Virus record (IMG/VR): IMGVR_UViG_3300028024_000006
Span: 30,464-94,463 of that record
Direction: 5' to 3' (one strand)
Source: a virus
Length of the DNA: 64,000 nt
In this document: positions 50,360 through 59,673 of the stretch, in pieces
Layout of the letters: every line of letters starts with the position of its first letter
Numbering within the stretch: position 1 is the stretch's first letter
Translations under genes and position numbers: made by a program
The notes under the pieces: model-generated
The model's input: the letters and a program-made list of their open reading frames with translations, nothing else
Told to the model about the DNA's origin: nothing
Databases searched by the model: none

Positions 50360-50994
50360 ACGATCACCTGTTTGGTTAGTTGCCACAGTCCAATGCGCTT
50401 GTCGCCGCCGATATCGCCGCCGTTGACAATCTTTGTCGTGCCGTTGAAATTGCCCTTGTCGGCAATCTCATTCAGCCCGTGAGACTTCCAGAAGTACGCC
50501 GCCGCGCGGGCCGCGTTGACCGGTTCAGTGAGCAGGTCCGGGTTCGCCACGCACGGGATGCACAGCGCGCGTTCGGTCGCCTGATAGTTCGCCTTGCCGG
50601 TAGACTGGATCGGCGAGCGCCCGCGATAGCGCCAGCCGTCGCCGCTCGCTTCGTCCCCATTGCCGAGCCGGTTCGCATATACGTTGTTCGCGATGGCTTC
50701 CGGCATGCGCGCGAGCTTCAGCGCGAGCGCATTCGGCGCACCGCCGCGCTTGCCAGTCACCGAGTAGCGATCCCAGGTGTTCGCGAGCCCCGCTGCCGAA
50801 TAGTTCAGGCTCTCCACCAGCGTGGACAGGCCCGCCGACTCGTGCATGATCTGCGCGAGAAACATTTCAACGCGCTGTTCGGTCGTGATCGAAAACTCAA
50901 CCATTGCCGCATTGAGCGGATCGACCCATTGCGCAAAATTGGCGGTTGAAGTCGGCGCAATACGGCGTAGCTGCGCAAGCGAAACACTCGTCAT
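50356..50994 (-). CDS. GH19-family endolysin
   Basis: A 212-residue protein. EMFLAQIMHESAGLSTLVESLNYSA holds the catalytic-Glu region, and ANNVYANRLGNGDEASGDGWRYRGR the conserved loop of GH19 phage lysozymes. No signal peptide, so export needs a holin; two candidate holin genes lie upstream. It cleaves the peptidoglycan glycan strand. The usual RGRGxIQxTG reads RGRSPIQSTG. Confidence 0.88.
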   Translation of the reverse strand: MTSVSLAQLRRIAPTSTANFAQWVDPLNAAMVEFSITTEQRVEMFLAQIMHESAGLSTLVESLNYSAAGLANTWDRYSVTGKRGGAPNALALKLARMPEAIANNVYANRLGNGDEASGDGWRYRGRSPIQSTGKANYQATERALCIPCVANPDLLTEPVNAARAAAYFWKSHGLNEIADKGNFNGTTKIVNGGDIGGDKRIGLWQLTKQVIV

Positions 50995-51458
50995 TTCGTT
51001 TCCCTCGCGGACAGGTCCGGGTCAGGATCACCCGGTATGTTGGCCGGTTCATCAACGCCGAACAGCCCGGACATGCGCTTGAGGAACATCGCGAGCGCCG
51101 GTTCGAGCACGCGCGAGCCGCCATAACCGCCTAGCGTGATAAGCCCGGCCTGCACGACGGACGGCCATTCGAAATACGACCCCGCGAAGAAAATCAGCAG
51201 GCCAATCACAATCGACGTGAGCACGTCCTTGACGACTTCGAGCGGCACGCTCTTTACATGCACGTTCGGCGAAGCCAGCTTTGATGCGGTCCACGCAGCG
51301 CCGCCGATGCACGCCAGCAGGATCGAGATAGCGACCGCAGCGGGCGGAATGTCGCGCAGGTCACTGACGAACGTGGCCTGAGCGGCGTAGGCCGCGAGCG
51401 ACCAGAAGAGCAGAAGCCAGAACGAGACGAAGGCTTTCAGTTGAACAGGGGTCGGCAT
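50991..51458 (-). CDS. Putative holin (LydA-like)
   Basis: A 155-residue protein starting at ATG 51458 behind AAAAAGGAAGC. Three or four hydrophobic segments (about residues 10-30, 42-62, 80-100, 108-122) and a charged C-terminal tail. The gene is coupled to the endolysin start. Class I-type holin function is inferred. Confidence 0.6.
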   Translation of the reverse strand: MPTPVQLKAFVSFWLLLFWSLAAYAAQATFVSDLRDIPPAAVAISILLACIGGAAWTASKLASPNVHVKSVPLEVVKDVLTSIVIGLLIFFAGSYFEWPSVVQAGLITLGGYGGSRVLEPALAMFLKRMSGLFGVDEPANIPGDPDPDLSARETK

Positions 51459-51886
51459 ACGGCTTCCTTTTTCACATCGAGAGAACGCTGGTACGCGTCC
51501 AGCAGAGAAAAGCCGACGACAAAAACCGCGTTCCACAGGCTATGCAGCGCGAGCCCGACAGAAGCGACCTTCAGAACGGCAATGAAGACGAGACAGGTAT
51601 GGCAGAACGCGAGCCCGGCAAAACCGAAATGGCGATTCGTGCGCGCGGACTCGAAGAGAGGGGGGCGTTTGAGTGCATTCGCCGCATCATTGAACACGAT
51701 ATCGAGAATGCCCACCACGCCACACACAAACATCATCCAGAGCACCATTTCCCCTTCGGGAAAGGTCGCCACAAGGGCATTCATGGATCGGGGCTCATGG
51801 ATGCCCATAAACCACATGAGTACAGCCATGCCGCAGATATAGAGCCGGAATACCGAGCTTGCGATACAGCCTTGGCGCGAGTTCAT
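51437..51886 (-). CDS. Membrane protein, possible second holin/antiholin
   Basis: A 149-residue protein with about four hydrophobic segments, overlapping the holin gene by 22 bases. Positively charged termini. Two adjacent multi-span proteins before an endolysin suggest a holin-antiholin pair; not proven. Confidence 0.5.
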   Translation of the reverse strand: MNSRQGCIASSVFRLYICGMAVLMWFMGIHEPRSMNALVATFPEGEMVLWMMFVCGVVGILDIVFNDAANALKRPPLFESARTNRHFGFAGLAFCHTCLVFIAVLKVASVGLALHSLWNAVFVVGFSLLDAYQRSLDVKKEAVCRPLFN

Positions 51887-51924
51887 GGGAAACCTTGTTC
51901 AGAGTGTCGGGGGACGGCAGCGGG

Positions 51925-52176
51925 TCAGAAACCCCGCCGCCGCGCGACGACTTGCCCAAGGCTTGAGATGGACTTGACTACGTTATCGAGCCGTTCGCAG
52001 ACCGCAAGATGCGCGCGGTTTTCAGCTTCACGAGAACGCTTCCAGTCCTTGAACTGCTTCGATTCGAAGACGGTCTTTATGTCCGACCTTCGCATCGTCA
52101 TAGCCTTGTCGAAGTCGATACCGAAGTTTAAGAACAGGTTTGAGGCGCACTCTTTAAGATTTTCCAGTGATTGCAA
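51925..52176 (-). CDS. Hypothetical protein (TTG start)
   Basis: An 83-residue helical protein whose only early start is a TTG inside the end of the upstream gene. LNFGIDFDKAMTMRRSDIKT looks structured. Start and expression are uncertain. Confidence 0.4.
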   Translation of the reverse strand: MQSLENLKECASNLFLNFGIDFDKAMTMRRSDIKTVFESKQFKDWKRSREAENRAHLAVCERLDNVVKSISSLGQVVARRRGF

Positions 52177-52909
52177 GCGCCAGTTCAGAGAAGCCTGAAT
52201 GAACGAGAAATCGCGCCGCAGGCAAAGCGCCTGCGACGTCCTTTGGCGTGACGATCACGCCTTCTGCATCAAACCAGACCCGGAAAAACTGTGCGGATTG
52301 TTCCTTCGCGAGCCGGAATTGCGCATAGAGCGCTTCCGAGTCGGACGCGGGCAGCGAGCGCATGATTTCGATACGCTTCGCGAGCCAGGCAGAATACTCT
52401 TCGATGTCGGCAATCGGGTCGGGCCGCTCTTCGGTTTCGCGGCTCAGTTCAATCGCCATGAGCCCCAGTAGCCACAGAACGCGACCCGGCAGCGCGGAAC
52501 TGAAGCGAAGCTCTTCAAGCGCTTCGAGCGCAGCGCCCGTCGCCGGGCGAAAGTGCCATTTTTCGCCGATGGCGTCGAATTCGACCGGCTCAATCGGATC
52601 ACTGTCGCGAATGAGGTAATCGCCGAGTTTCGTGCTTTCGGTGACGGCGTAGTTCGGCCCGTCTTCACGGACGGCGCGGTTGTAGTGGGCGAGGGCGAGG
52701 TAACGCTCGCCCACCGACCACGCGCGCGGGTCTGCAATATGTCGCTCAGACGGCGTGTCGGCGCGATCCACCGCAAGCCGCAGGAATTCGGAAAGGGCTT
52801 TTTCGTGCGAGCCATCGGGCAGGTGACACAGTTCGATTTCGTCGCCGATGGCAAGCTCACGCATGCGCACTTCGAGGCGCGCCGTGCGCAGCACGTCAAT
52901 AACAATCAT
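52154..52909 (-). CDS. Hypothetical tail/baseplate-region protein
   Basis: A 251-residue protein starting at ATG 52909 (ATGA overlap). MRELAIGDEIELCHLPDGSH near the N-terminus is typical of phage tail assembly proteins that precede tape-measure-like genes, and the body is helical. Assignment as a tail assembly component is from position and style only. Confidence 0.5.
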   Translation of the reverse strand: MIVIDVLRTARLEVRMRELAIGDEIELCHLPDGSHEKALSEFLRLAVDRADTPSERHIADPRAWSVGERYLALAHYNRAVREDGPNYAVTESTKLGDYLIRDSDPIEPVEFDAIGEKWHFRPATGAALEALEELRFSSALPGRVLWLLGLMAIELSRETEERPDPIADIEEYSAWLAKRIEIMRSLPASDSEALYAQFRLAKEQSAQFFRVWFDAEGVIVTPKDVAGALPAARFLVHSGFSELALAITGKS

Positions 52910-53736
52910 AGGTAGAGGGCTCGAATATCGCGCCGATCCCATGCCGCGAGGCTTGAAATCGTCGCTTGCACGCTGCACGAAATCATGACGCCCGATTCGT
53001 CGCGCGGGTTGGTAATCGGTTTCCCCAAACTCTCAATCACCATCGGCGCATACAGCATGTCGCCGTACTTCATGCCGAGAATCTGCGGAACCACGGAGGG
53101 GTAAATCGTCTGTAAAACGCCATTGCTTCCGCCCGACTGAACCGCATTGCCAATCACGCCATCATTGGCGAGCAGTTGCGGCACGGCCCACTCTTCGAGT
53201 TGCGCGATAGGGTCGCGAACTTCGCCCAGCGGGTCCGAGACGGCACGAAAATGCAGTGTCACCGAGAGCTTGACCGGAGGCATTCCGGTAAAGGTCTGCG
53301 TGCTGTTGAGCTTGGTAATGCCGGTGCGGCCCTGCGCCTGCGCCAGCGCGGAGAGCGCCTTGTCGGCACTCGTGGTGCCGCCGCTGAACTTGTCTACGAA
53401 TGCCTGCAAGACTGGCGTCAGTGCGCCAGACTGAAGCATCGCGGATAAGGTCGGGGCCTTCGATTCGGCCCCGGCTCCCTCGAACGGGCTCGTCCAGTTG
53501 AACGACATTTCCTGCTGGCCGTCCGTCAACGGGCAATGCACTTCGAAGCCGTCATCCACCGTGAAATTGTCGCTGGCGGACAGCGTGTGCGTGTCGCGGC
53601 TTTGCTCCCACCCGTCACCTGACTGCATGCGCTTGAGCGGGTAGAAGACGGCTATCAGCTTTGGCGACAAGCCGCCCCAGTCCGAAGACAGGACACGGCT
53701 CGAAGAGCTTCCCGAAAGACGGTCGGCGGACGGCAT
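52906..53736 (-). CDS. Structural tail/baseplate protein
   Basis: A 276-residue protein with a Ser-rich N-terminus and a beta-rich body. PVKLSVTLHFRAVSDPLGEV and DPIAQLEEWAVPQLL resemble tube-associated baseplate proteins of myoviruses. Located downstream of the sheath gene and an EF-hand-containing protein. Precise role not established. Confidence 0.5.
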   Translation of the reverse strand: MPSADRLSGSSSSRVLSSDWGGLSPKLIAVFYPLKRMQSGDGWEQSRDTHTLSASDNFTVDDGFEVHCPLTDGQQEMSFNWTSPFEGAGAESKAPTLSAMLQSGALTPVLQAFVDKFSGGTTSADKALSALAQAQGRTGITKLNSTQTFTGMPPVKLSVTLHFRAVSDPLGEVRDPIAQLEEWAVPQLLANDGVIGNAVQSGGSNGVLQTIYPSVVPQILGMKYGDMLYAPMVIESLGKPITNPRDESGVMISCSVQATISSLAAWDRRDIRALYL

Positions 53737-54462
53737 TTACAGCCCGGCCTTCGAACGCAGGCGCATGGACTTCATGCGCTTGATGGTCGCCGCCGCCGTG
53801 TGCGACTTGCGCTGCATCTTGCGAACGGAAATCTTCTGCTTGGCCGTCAGGCGCACGTTGCCGCTGATACGCTTGTTGATCTTCGTCTTCTTGCCGTTTT
53901 TGAACACCAGCTTTTTCTTGTACACCGCGTCATACAGGAATTCGCCAGCGGTCGAGTCGAAAATCGCGCTCGCGCTATCGTCATCGAACGCAAACGCATC
54001 GATATCGGCAGCGGCTTCCTCATCGTCGCTCGGAATCGACTCAGCGAGCAGGTCCTTGACCCGCGCGGCAGCGTCTGCATCCCAGTTGTTAAGCAGCGCA
54101 TCGAGGTCGTCATCCGATGCGCCCTTAGCCGACATGTAATCCCAAACGGAATTGAGTAGGACTTCGGCGACCTGGGCTTCGTCGTCCGAGAGTTCGCCGT
54201 CCTTGTCCGCGTCCACCGCGCCGATCACTAGCATCATGAGACGGGTGGCAAGCGTCTCGTCGTCGGCGAGGTCATCGGTCGCAGCAAATTCCTGCGCGAT
54301 GGCCGCAGCGGTCACCCGAATCTGCGAGTTCGCATAGTCCGCAGCGGGGCCGGGAGCGTCGTCGTCGCCGGTATCGTCCATAACATACTTGCCCTTGACG
54401 GGCTTGGGTTCGGGCGTCAGCAGGTTACGCATGAGGTCCGAAGCAGCATTGAAGTTGCGCAT
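53737..54462 (-). CDS. Acidic/basic structural protein with an EF-hand loop
   Basis: A 241-residue protein. Residues about 85-97 read DADKDGELSDDEA, an exact DxDxDGxxxxxE calcium-binding loop, within a very acidic domain. The last 60 residues are strongly basic (KKTKINKRISGN ... KSMRLRSK). The adjacent genes are sheath and baseplate-like. It may be a Ca2+-responsive tail assembly protein or a processed scaffold; no family recognised. Confidence 0.55.
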   Translation of the reverse strand: MRNFNAASDLMRNLLTPEPKPVKGKYVMDDTGDDDAPGPAADYANSQIRVTAAAIAQEFAATDDLADDETLATRLMMLVIGAVDADKDGELSDDEAQVAEVLLNSVWDYMSAKGASDDDLDALLNNWDADAAARVKDLLAESIPSDDEEAAADIDAFAFDDDSASAIFDSTAGEFLYDAVYKKKLVFKNGKKTKINKRISGNVRLTAKQKISVRKMQRKSHTAAATIKRMKSMRLRSKAGL

Positions 54463-54471
54463 GATTGATCC

Positions 54472-56106
54472 TTATTGCGAAATGGTTTGCTGAACATAGG
54501 TTGCACGGTTCACGCCGTCGAAATGCACGCCGTAAGCGATATCCATGCGATCTGCCGGGCGTTGCGCGTTGCGCGTCACCGTGAAGGCGTAGCCCGTGTT
54601 GCCAAGCGCCGGATCGTCGGATGCGACGAGCCAGCCGGACGCGCGCGCGCCGTCGAGCAGACCCTTGATGAACTTCTCGGTGCGCGAAATGGCGATATCC
54701 ATCGGCAGTTGCAGGTTGGCCTTGGCTTGCTTCGCGATCATGTCGTCCAGCGACGACGACATTTCCGCGACCGTGACCAGCTTGCGATAGCCGTTGGTTT
54801 GCGCAGCGGTCAGCGAGTCGTAGAACACGAAGCCGTTACCGTCGTTGTAGCTTTGGTAAATCACCGGGTTGATCTTCGCGTCTGCGAGGTCCGACAGCGC
54901 GAATTCGTCCGGGTTGGAAAGCTGTTCGACGCCGGTACGGTTGATCGCCCAGTCCTTACCCGCAATCGGGTAGTTCTTGGGTGCCAGCCCATAGCTGTTG
55001 GTCTGTGCGTTACGCGAGCAGCGCAGGCCCGCTTGCAGGCCCGACGTGCCGATCACGGCGCGCCCACCGTTGATCGGGTCATCAGTGCGCAGCGGTGCCC
55101 AGTAGTACTGCACCAGGTGAGCATTCGCCCCGGTAATACCCAGTTGCGCTACCCACGTCGCCGCCGCGTCCGACGTCAGGTCGCCCGGTACGTCGATGAT
55201 GAAATTCCGGTTCGCACGCATGTTCAGGGTGGCGAGCTTACCGATAAGCGCGGTCGCCTGCGTGCCCGCCGAAACCGCGTAGCCGTAGTCGAGCGTTCCG
55301 TTTTCGAGTGCGGCAATCGTGCGGTCGTAATCGTCGCTCGTGTAGGCCGTGCCGCCTTCTGTGAAGAGAACCAGCGGATTAGCATTTGCAGAGAGGTTGG
55401 TCGAGCCGTCTGCCGCCTTGCCGTAGCATTCAGCAGTTGTCGCAATGCTCGCGGTCTGCGACGTCACGATGGTGATGTTCGGCGTGAGCGCCGCCATTTT
55501 GGCGACAAGCGAATTGTCCTTGCCGTATTCGTCCACCGCCGAATCATCGAGCGAGCCCGTGACCTCATAGCGAATCGTGCCGTCCGGTTCCTTGATGCGC
55601 AGCGTAATCATCTTCGAGGCGACGGGCATATTCGTCCCGTCCACGGCCTTGAGCGCATTGACTTCGAACAGTACGCCGTCATTGAAGCATTCGAGGTCTT
55701 TCAGATAGAACACAAATGGCGCGACAGGGGCAGCAGCCGATGCCGTGAAAGCGCCGATCCCGCTCGTCGTATCCACAGTGAACACAGCAAACGAGTTCAC
55801 CGCCGTGGATGCAGACAGGCGCGACACAACCGCTTCACGCGCGCCGTTGTTTACCGCTTCGTACAGGTGGACATACGCTTCGTTAAGCGCCGAGACGCGC
55901 AACGATTCCGATGCGCCGAGTTTGCGCTTCAGGTTGCCACGGTTGACCTTGAACGGCATGTCGATACGCCCGCGCTTAAAGCGGCCCATGACGGCGGTCG
56001 TCTGGTCGCTCACTTCGGTTACAAAGCTGTCCGTATTGTCCCGAGGCGGGTTCAATTGAACGCCAGACTGCGAGCCCAGTTGGCGAGTGTGCGAATAGAA
56101 AGGCAT
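54472..56106 (-). CDS. Tail sheath protein
   Basis: A 544-residue protein. N-terminal PFYSHTRQLGSQSGVQLNPP with SDQTTAVMGRFKRG, a variable middle, and a C-terminal domain containing EKFIKGLLDGARASGWLVA and AYGVHFDGVNRATYV, the arrangement of T4 gp18-like sheath proteins. It forms the contractile sheath and identifies the virus as a myovirus. Confidence 0.85.
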   Translation of the reverse strand: MPFYSHTRQLGSQSGVQLNPPRDNTDSFVTEVSDQTTAVMGRFKRGRIDMPFKVNRGNLKRKLGASESLRVSALNEAYVHLYEAVNNGAREAVVSRLSASTAVNSFAVFTVDTTSGIGAFTASAAAPVAPFVFYLKDLECFNDGVLFEVNALKAVDGTNMPVASKMITLRIKEPDGTIRYEVTGSLDDSAVDEYGKDNSLVAKMAALTPNITIVTSQTASIATTAECYGKAADGSTNLSANANPLVLFTEGGTAYTSDDYDRTIAALENGTLDYGYAVSAGTQATALIGKLATLNMRANRNFIIDVPGDLTSDAAATWVAQLGITGANAHLVQYYWAPLRTDDPINGGRAVIGTSGLQAGLRCSRNAQTNSYGLAPKNYPIAGKDWAINRTGVEQLSNPDEFALSDLADAKINPVIYQSYNDGNGFVFYDSLTAAQTNGYRKLVTVAEMSSSLDDMIAKQAKANLQLPMDIAISRTEKFIKGLLDGARASGWLVASDDPALGNTGYAFTVTRNAQRPADRMDIAYGVHFDGVNRATYVQQTISQ

Positions 56107-56142
56107 GTTTTTTCCCTTGAACCCGGTCGGTGAGGTGGGTAA

Positions 56143-56700
56143 TTAGGCTTGGTCGTCTTCGATTTCGACCACGCGCAGCGCATGCGGCTTTTCTTCCTCG
56201 CCTTCTGCGGCAGGGACCGGTCGATAGTGGTCGCTGATCTTCAGGAGGTTCAGACAGTTCTGGCGCAGGCCGTGCAGGTCGTCTTCATGGCGGACATGGA
56301 TAACGACGGAGGATGCGGGTGCGACGTGCTTGCGAACAACCCACTGCTGGGCGGTTTCATTCACAAGCAGCATGTCGCGCGGGAAGGTGCGGGAAGCGGC
56401 ACGCGCGGCGGCATCGGCGTCGGCTTCGGCAGCAGCCCGCGCAGCGGCTGCGCGTTCGGCTTCCTCGCGCTCGCGTGCGGCAGCTTCCTCGCGTTCGCGC
56501 GCTTCGGCTTGTCTCTTCGCTTCGGCTTCGGCTTCAGCGCGGGCCTGTGCTTCAGCAGCGGCGGCGGCAGCGAGCGCTGCGGCGTCCGGTGCGCCGGTAT
56601 CACCCGATCCGGCATCGTTGCCGCCAGTGTTGGTGGGCAGGTTGGTCGGTTGCTTGTCGGCGGCTTTTGCCTTCGATGCGGTCGTTGCAGTCTTAGCCAC
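56143..56700 (-). CDS. Coiled-coil virion-associated protein
   Basis: A 185-residue protein (GTG start behind AAGGAA). Residues 40-105 are an Ala/Glu/Arg coiled coil. The C-terminal 75 residues form a compact domain starting FPRDMLLVNETAQQWVVRKH. Between capsid and sheath genes; head-tail or connector role possible. Confidence 0.5.
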   Translation of the reverse strand: MAKTATTASKAKAADKQPTNLPTNTGGNDAGSGDTGAPDAAALAAAAAAEAQARAEAEAEAKRQAEAREREEAAAREREEAERAAAARAAAEADADAAARAASRTFPRDMLLVNETAQQWVVRKHVAPASSVVIHVRHEDDLHGLRQNCLNLLKISDHYRPVPAAEGEEEKPHALRVVEIEDDQA

Positions 56701-56726
56701 GGCGGTTCCTTAAGTCGGTTTGGAAA

Positions 56727-56757
56727 CGGCGGCATTGGCCTGGGACCAATGCCGCCG
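56727..56757 (-). terminator. Terminator after the major capsid gene
   Basis: CGGCGGCATTGG (56727-56738) and CCAATGCCGCCG (56746-56757) are exact complements. On the minus strand the stem is followed by TTTCC. It may set high capsid versus lower downstream expression. Confidence 0.7.
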
Positions 56758-56788
56758 CGTTCACTGCTTCACGTCTCGCGATGAACGC

Positions 56789-58429
56789 TTACGCGGGCAT
56801 CAGGTTCGTCACGGTGATGACTGCGCAGCCCAGTTGCGACATGAGGTGCGGGTTCACAGCGTTGAACGAGCGCGAGTTGAAGCCGTAACCGGTCTTCAGG
56901 GTTTCCGTCGTGCCCAGCGGCTCGAACATCGGGGCAGAGGCATCGCCCATGATGATCGGGCAGCGCGCCGTCTGCGTGGAGCGGCCCACGGCGATGATTT
57001 CCGATGTCGAGCCGTCCGGCGCTTCATTGACGACCTTCGGCGTGTAATAGACCTCGTACAGACCGAACAGGCGACCCACGCGGAAAATACCCGGACGGTC
57101 GGTGATACCGGACGACACGAACAGCGTCGAGTCGAGGCTTCGGCACATTGCGGCAAAGAACTTGCCGACATACAGATGCGTGATGCCGTGATCCGCCGTG
57201 TCTTCGGCCATCTTCTGCGACGCCATGCCGATCACGCTTGCAAAGTCCTGAAGGATTTGCGCGCGGGTCTTCTGCTGAATCTGGTTCGTGTAGTCGAAGT
57301 TGTAAGTCCAGTTGCCCGTGAACTTGCCGACCATCTTGGCTTTCTTCAGCGCGTTGTAATGGCGTTCCATCGCGTACTGGCCGCGAACTGCCATCATCGC
57401 TTCCGCGCCTGCGTCCACGCCGACTTCGTTGGCGAACTGCGAGCGCGCTTCCGGCGTGACCTGGTACGTGACACGGAACGGGCTTGCGAACAGTTGGAAC
57501 ACCTGCGCCTGAACCTGCATTTTCGGCGTCTTGGTCGGGTCCGCTTCGTAGTCCACGAATGCTTCAGCCGTCACCACCGTGCCAGCCGGGAAAGCCGGGG
57601 TAGGCGTAATGCTGACGATCCCCGTGGCGGGCGCAACCGTACCCGTGACGGCGTAGTCGGTGCCCGCGATATTGATGCCGCCCACGAGCGGAACCGACGG
57701 TGCCGTGCTCGAACCGTTCTGCATTTCCTGAACGACGATCTTGCCGTTCACGTAGACGATGGTGCGCCCACGCAGCAGATTGACCGCCGCGCCTGCCGCC
57801 TGCTGTTCCGTGAAGGAGAACTTGTAGTTCGCCGTGTCGTTCGGCGCGGAGAGTTCCAGCGTGCGCGAGGAACCAAGGAAGGATTCGCCCTGCGCGATCC
57901 CGTCCATCAGGTTGCCCTGGCTGTAGCCACCCCAGTTCGAACCGGCCTGGTGCGACACGATAATCAGACGCGCTTCGTTCGAGCCGCGATCCGCAGGCAG
58001 GTAGCCAGCGAACGGGCAGGCTTCAGCGAGCGCGCCGAGGATCGCGACGATGGGCGCGTTCGGCGTCAGGCTGATCTGATCGTGATGGTTGTTCGTCGCC
58101 GAGTCGTAGATCGAGCGACCTTGATCGATTGCCGATAGGATCACGTCGCCAGTCGGGCGGAAGCCGTGCTCGCGCTCGTATGCATTCACGCCGTCGAAAA
58201 TCGCCTTGACGATATTTTCTTCGGGCAGGGCGGTGAGGCCCAGCAGTTCGTCAATCGCGCGCGGCTTTTCGCCTGCTTCGTGAGCCATCGTTGCGATGGC
58301 AGCGGTCGCGGCGCTCGCCGAGTCGAGCATCATGCCCGGCTGCGCGGTCGATTCGATCACGCCATTCACGAAGCGCTCGACCGCGCGCTGATCGTGAATC
58401 GTGTACTTCGGGGTTTGAGTTCCGTTCAT
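56789..58429 (-). CDS. Major capsid protein
   Basis: A 546-residue protein. The arrangement of a helical N-terminal arm, ADRGSNEARLIIVSHQAGSN, a long beta-rich middle, and a C-terminal section with GKFFAAMCRSLDSTLFVSS and GRLFGLYEVYYTPKV fits HK97-fold capsids of large myoviruses. Its long structured leader with a late motif suggests high expression. Identification rests on size, pattern and position next to the sheath gene. Confidence 0.75.
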   Translation of the reverse strand: MNGTQTPKYTIHDQRAVERFVNGVIESTAQPGMMLDSASAATAAIATMAHEAGEKPRAIDELLGLTALPEENIVKAIFDGVNAYEREHGFRPTGDVILSAIDQGRSIYDSATNNHHDQISLTPNAPIVAILGALAEACPFAGYLPADRGSNEARLIIVSHQAGSNWGGYSQGNLMDGIAQGESFLGSSRTLELSAPNDTANYKFSFTEQQAAGAAVNLLRGRTIVYVNGKIVVQEMQNGSSTAPSVPLVGGINIAGTDYAVTGTVAPATGIVSITPTPAFPAGTVVTAEAFVDYEADPTKTPKMQVQAQVFQLFASPFRVTYQVTPEARSQFANEVGVDAGAEAMMAVRGQYAMERHYNALKKAKMVGKFTGNWTYNFDYTNQIQQKTRAQILQDFASVIGMASQKMAEDTADHGITHLYVGKFFAAMCRSLDSTLFVSSGITDRPGIFRVGRLFGLYEVYYTPKVVNEAPDGSTSEIIAVGRSTQTARCPIIMGDASAPMFEPLGTTETLKTGYGFNSRSFNAVNPHLMSQLGCAVITVTNLMPA

Positions 58430-58462
58430 GTTTTACCTGTCAAAAGTGAGTTTTCACAACAA

Positions 58463-58538
58463 GGACGGAACCCCGTCCAATTCATTGAGCTTTCATTCTC
58501 AGCGGCGTTTCTCAGTGCGCTGCGTTGCGTTTTCCTAG
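58463..58538 (-). promoter_or_regulatory. Structured leader of the capsid gene with late-leader motif
   Basis: TTTTCCTAG at 58530-58538 (minus CTAGGAAAACGC) begins a 109-base leader. A GGACGG/CCGTCC hairpin lies at 58463-58478 between motif and start codon. Shares CATTCTCAG and GCGTTTTCCTAGCG strings with the 61.8-kb leader. Confidence 0.55.
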
Positions 58539-58554
58539 CGCGCGATAACCGGCT

Positions 58555-59037
58555 TTAACCAAGTTCAGCGAGCAGCCCGTCACGCTTGGAGGTTGCTTCG
58601 GCAATGCTTTCGTCCAGTGCGGAAACCTTCGATTGCCACGCGTCGCGCAGCTTCGGAGCCGCCGTGCGCACGGTCGGCGGCAGCGGGGCCTTGACCTTCG
58701 CCATAGCCGCCTGAAACTTGGTGCGCCCCTTGTCCATGAACGCGACGATTTCCTTGATGGCTTCGCCGTGGTCGTCGGGGTTCTTCAGCGGAACGGCCTT
58801 CCCGTTGATGCGTACCTGTGCGACGTCGCCCGACGCATTCACGCCAAAGCGCACGGTCTGCGAATCAGCAAAACTGAACTGGACTTCGCGGTACTCGACG
58901 CCCAGCGCCTTTTTCGTCTTACCGTCCACGTCCACCGTCGCGACCGTCGCGCCAGCGCGAGCGAACGCCCGGCGCGCATCGGCGATGGCCTTGTCTTTGT
59001 GCGAGAGGTTGTAAATGTCGAAAATCAGGTTTTTCAT
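58555..59037 (-). CDS. Conserved phage/plasmid protein of unknown function
   Basis: A 160-residue protein. FIDIYN-like start (KNLIFDIYNLSHKDKAI), YREVQFSFADSQTVRFGVNASGD and NPDDHGEAIKEIVAFMDKGR are distinctive. Similar proteins sit in clusters with DNA-modification or anti-restriction genes in some phage-plasmids, but I cannot assign a function. Confidence 0.5.
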   Translation of the reverse strand: MKNLIFDIYNLSHKDKAIADARRAFARAGATVATVDVDGKTKKALGVEYREVQFSFADSQTVRFGVNASGDVAQVRINGKAVPLKNPDDHGEAIKEIVAFMDKGRTKFQAAMAKVKAPLPPTVRTAAPKLRDAWQSKVSALDESIAEATSKRDGLLAELG

Positions 59038-59049
59038 GGGATGCCTTCG

Positions 59050-59673
59050 TTATGCAACCGGGTCACTTACGCGGTTGCCGTCGCCCTGTTCAATGTGACC
59101 GTGACCATGAACGCTCGTACCTGCGGCCACGACGTCATCGCTGAATGCCGCGCCACCGCTAATCACCAGTGCCGGGCCGCCACCGCCGCCCGAGCCGTTC
59201 ATGCCACCCTGGAACGTCAGCAGCTTCGCGACCGTGAGCGTTCCGTCGATCACCACGTCTTTGCTCATGCGCGTCATGTCCGCTTCCACGAAGGCAAGCG
59301 GCGTCTTCACATGCACCTGAGTGCCCGCGATGATTTCGAATACGTTGTCCGCGTTGAACTGAAAGTTTGCGTGCTCGAATCGCCGCCAATCCATCGCGTT
59401 TTCCTGCTGCTTCGGGCGATAGCCGACGATGACCGGATAGCGCGTGTCGCCACCTTCAAACGCGAGCCATACCCGGTCGCCGGGCTTGATGCGTATCTCG
59501 GTGTGCTCGCTCTTGTCGCCGAGCGGGTTAAGCACGCTTGCGTGCGGAAGCACCGTCGCGCCGTCGGTCAGGCCGGGAATGCGCACGCGGTACATGCGCG
59601 CGGCGCGGTCGTCATCGGTGACGGCATCTACAAAGGCAGGCATGAGGCCGATCACGAAAGCATCCCCAGCCAT
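59050..59673 (-). CDS. Baseplate spike/gpV-like OB-fold protein
   Basis: A 207-residue protein. RMYRVRIPGLTDGATVLPHA, IKPGDRVWLAFEGGDTRYPVIVG form the OB-fold pattern of gp5/gpV spikes. The C-terminus is Gly-rich beta-helix-like sequence with a final HGHGHIEQGD, probably the metal-binding tip. It pierces the outer membrane during contraction. Confidence 0.75.
   Translation of the reverse strand: MAGDAFVIGLMPAFVDAVTDDDRAARMYRVRIPGLTDGATVLPHASVLNPLGDKSEHTEIRIKPGDRVWLAFEGGDTRYPVIVGYRPKQQENAMDWRRFEHANFQFNADNVFEIIAGTQVHVKTPLAFVEADMTRMSKDVVIDGTLTVAKLLTFQGGMNGSGGGGGPALVISGGAAFSDDVVAAGTSVHGHGHIEQGDGNRVSDPVA

Noticed and set aside
54475-56133. Long plus-strand frame opposite the sheath gene
   Set aside because: Arg-rich composition typical of the complement of GC-rich coding DNA; the minus-strand sheath protein is clear.
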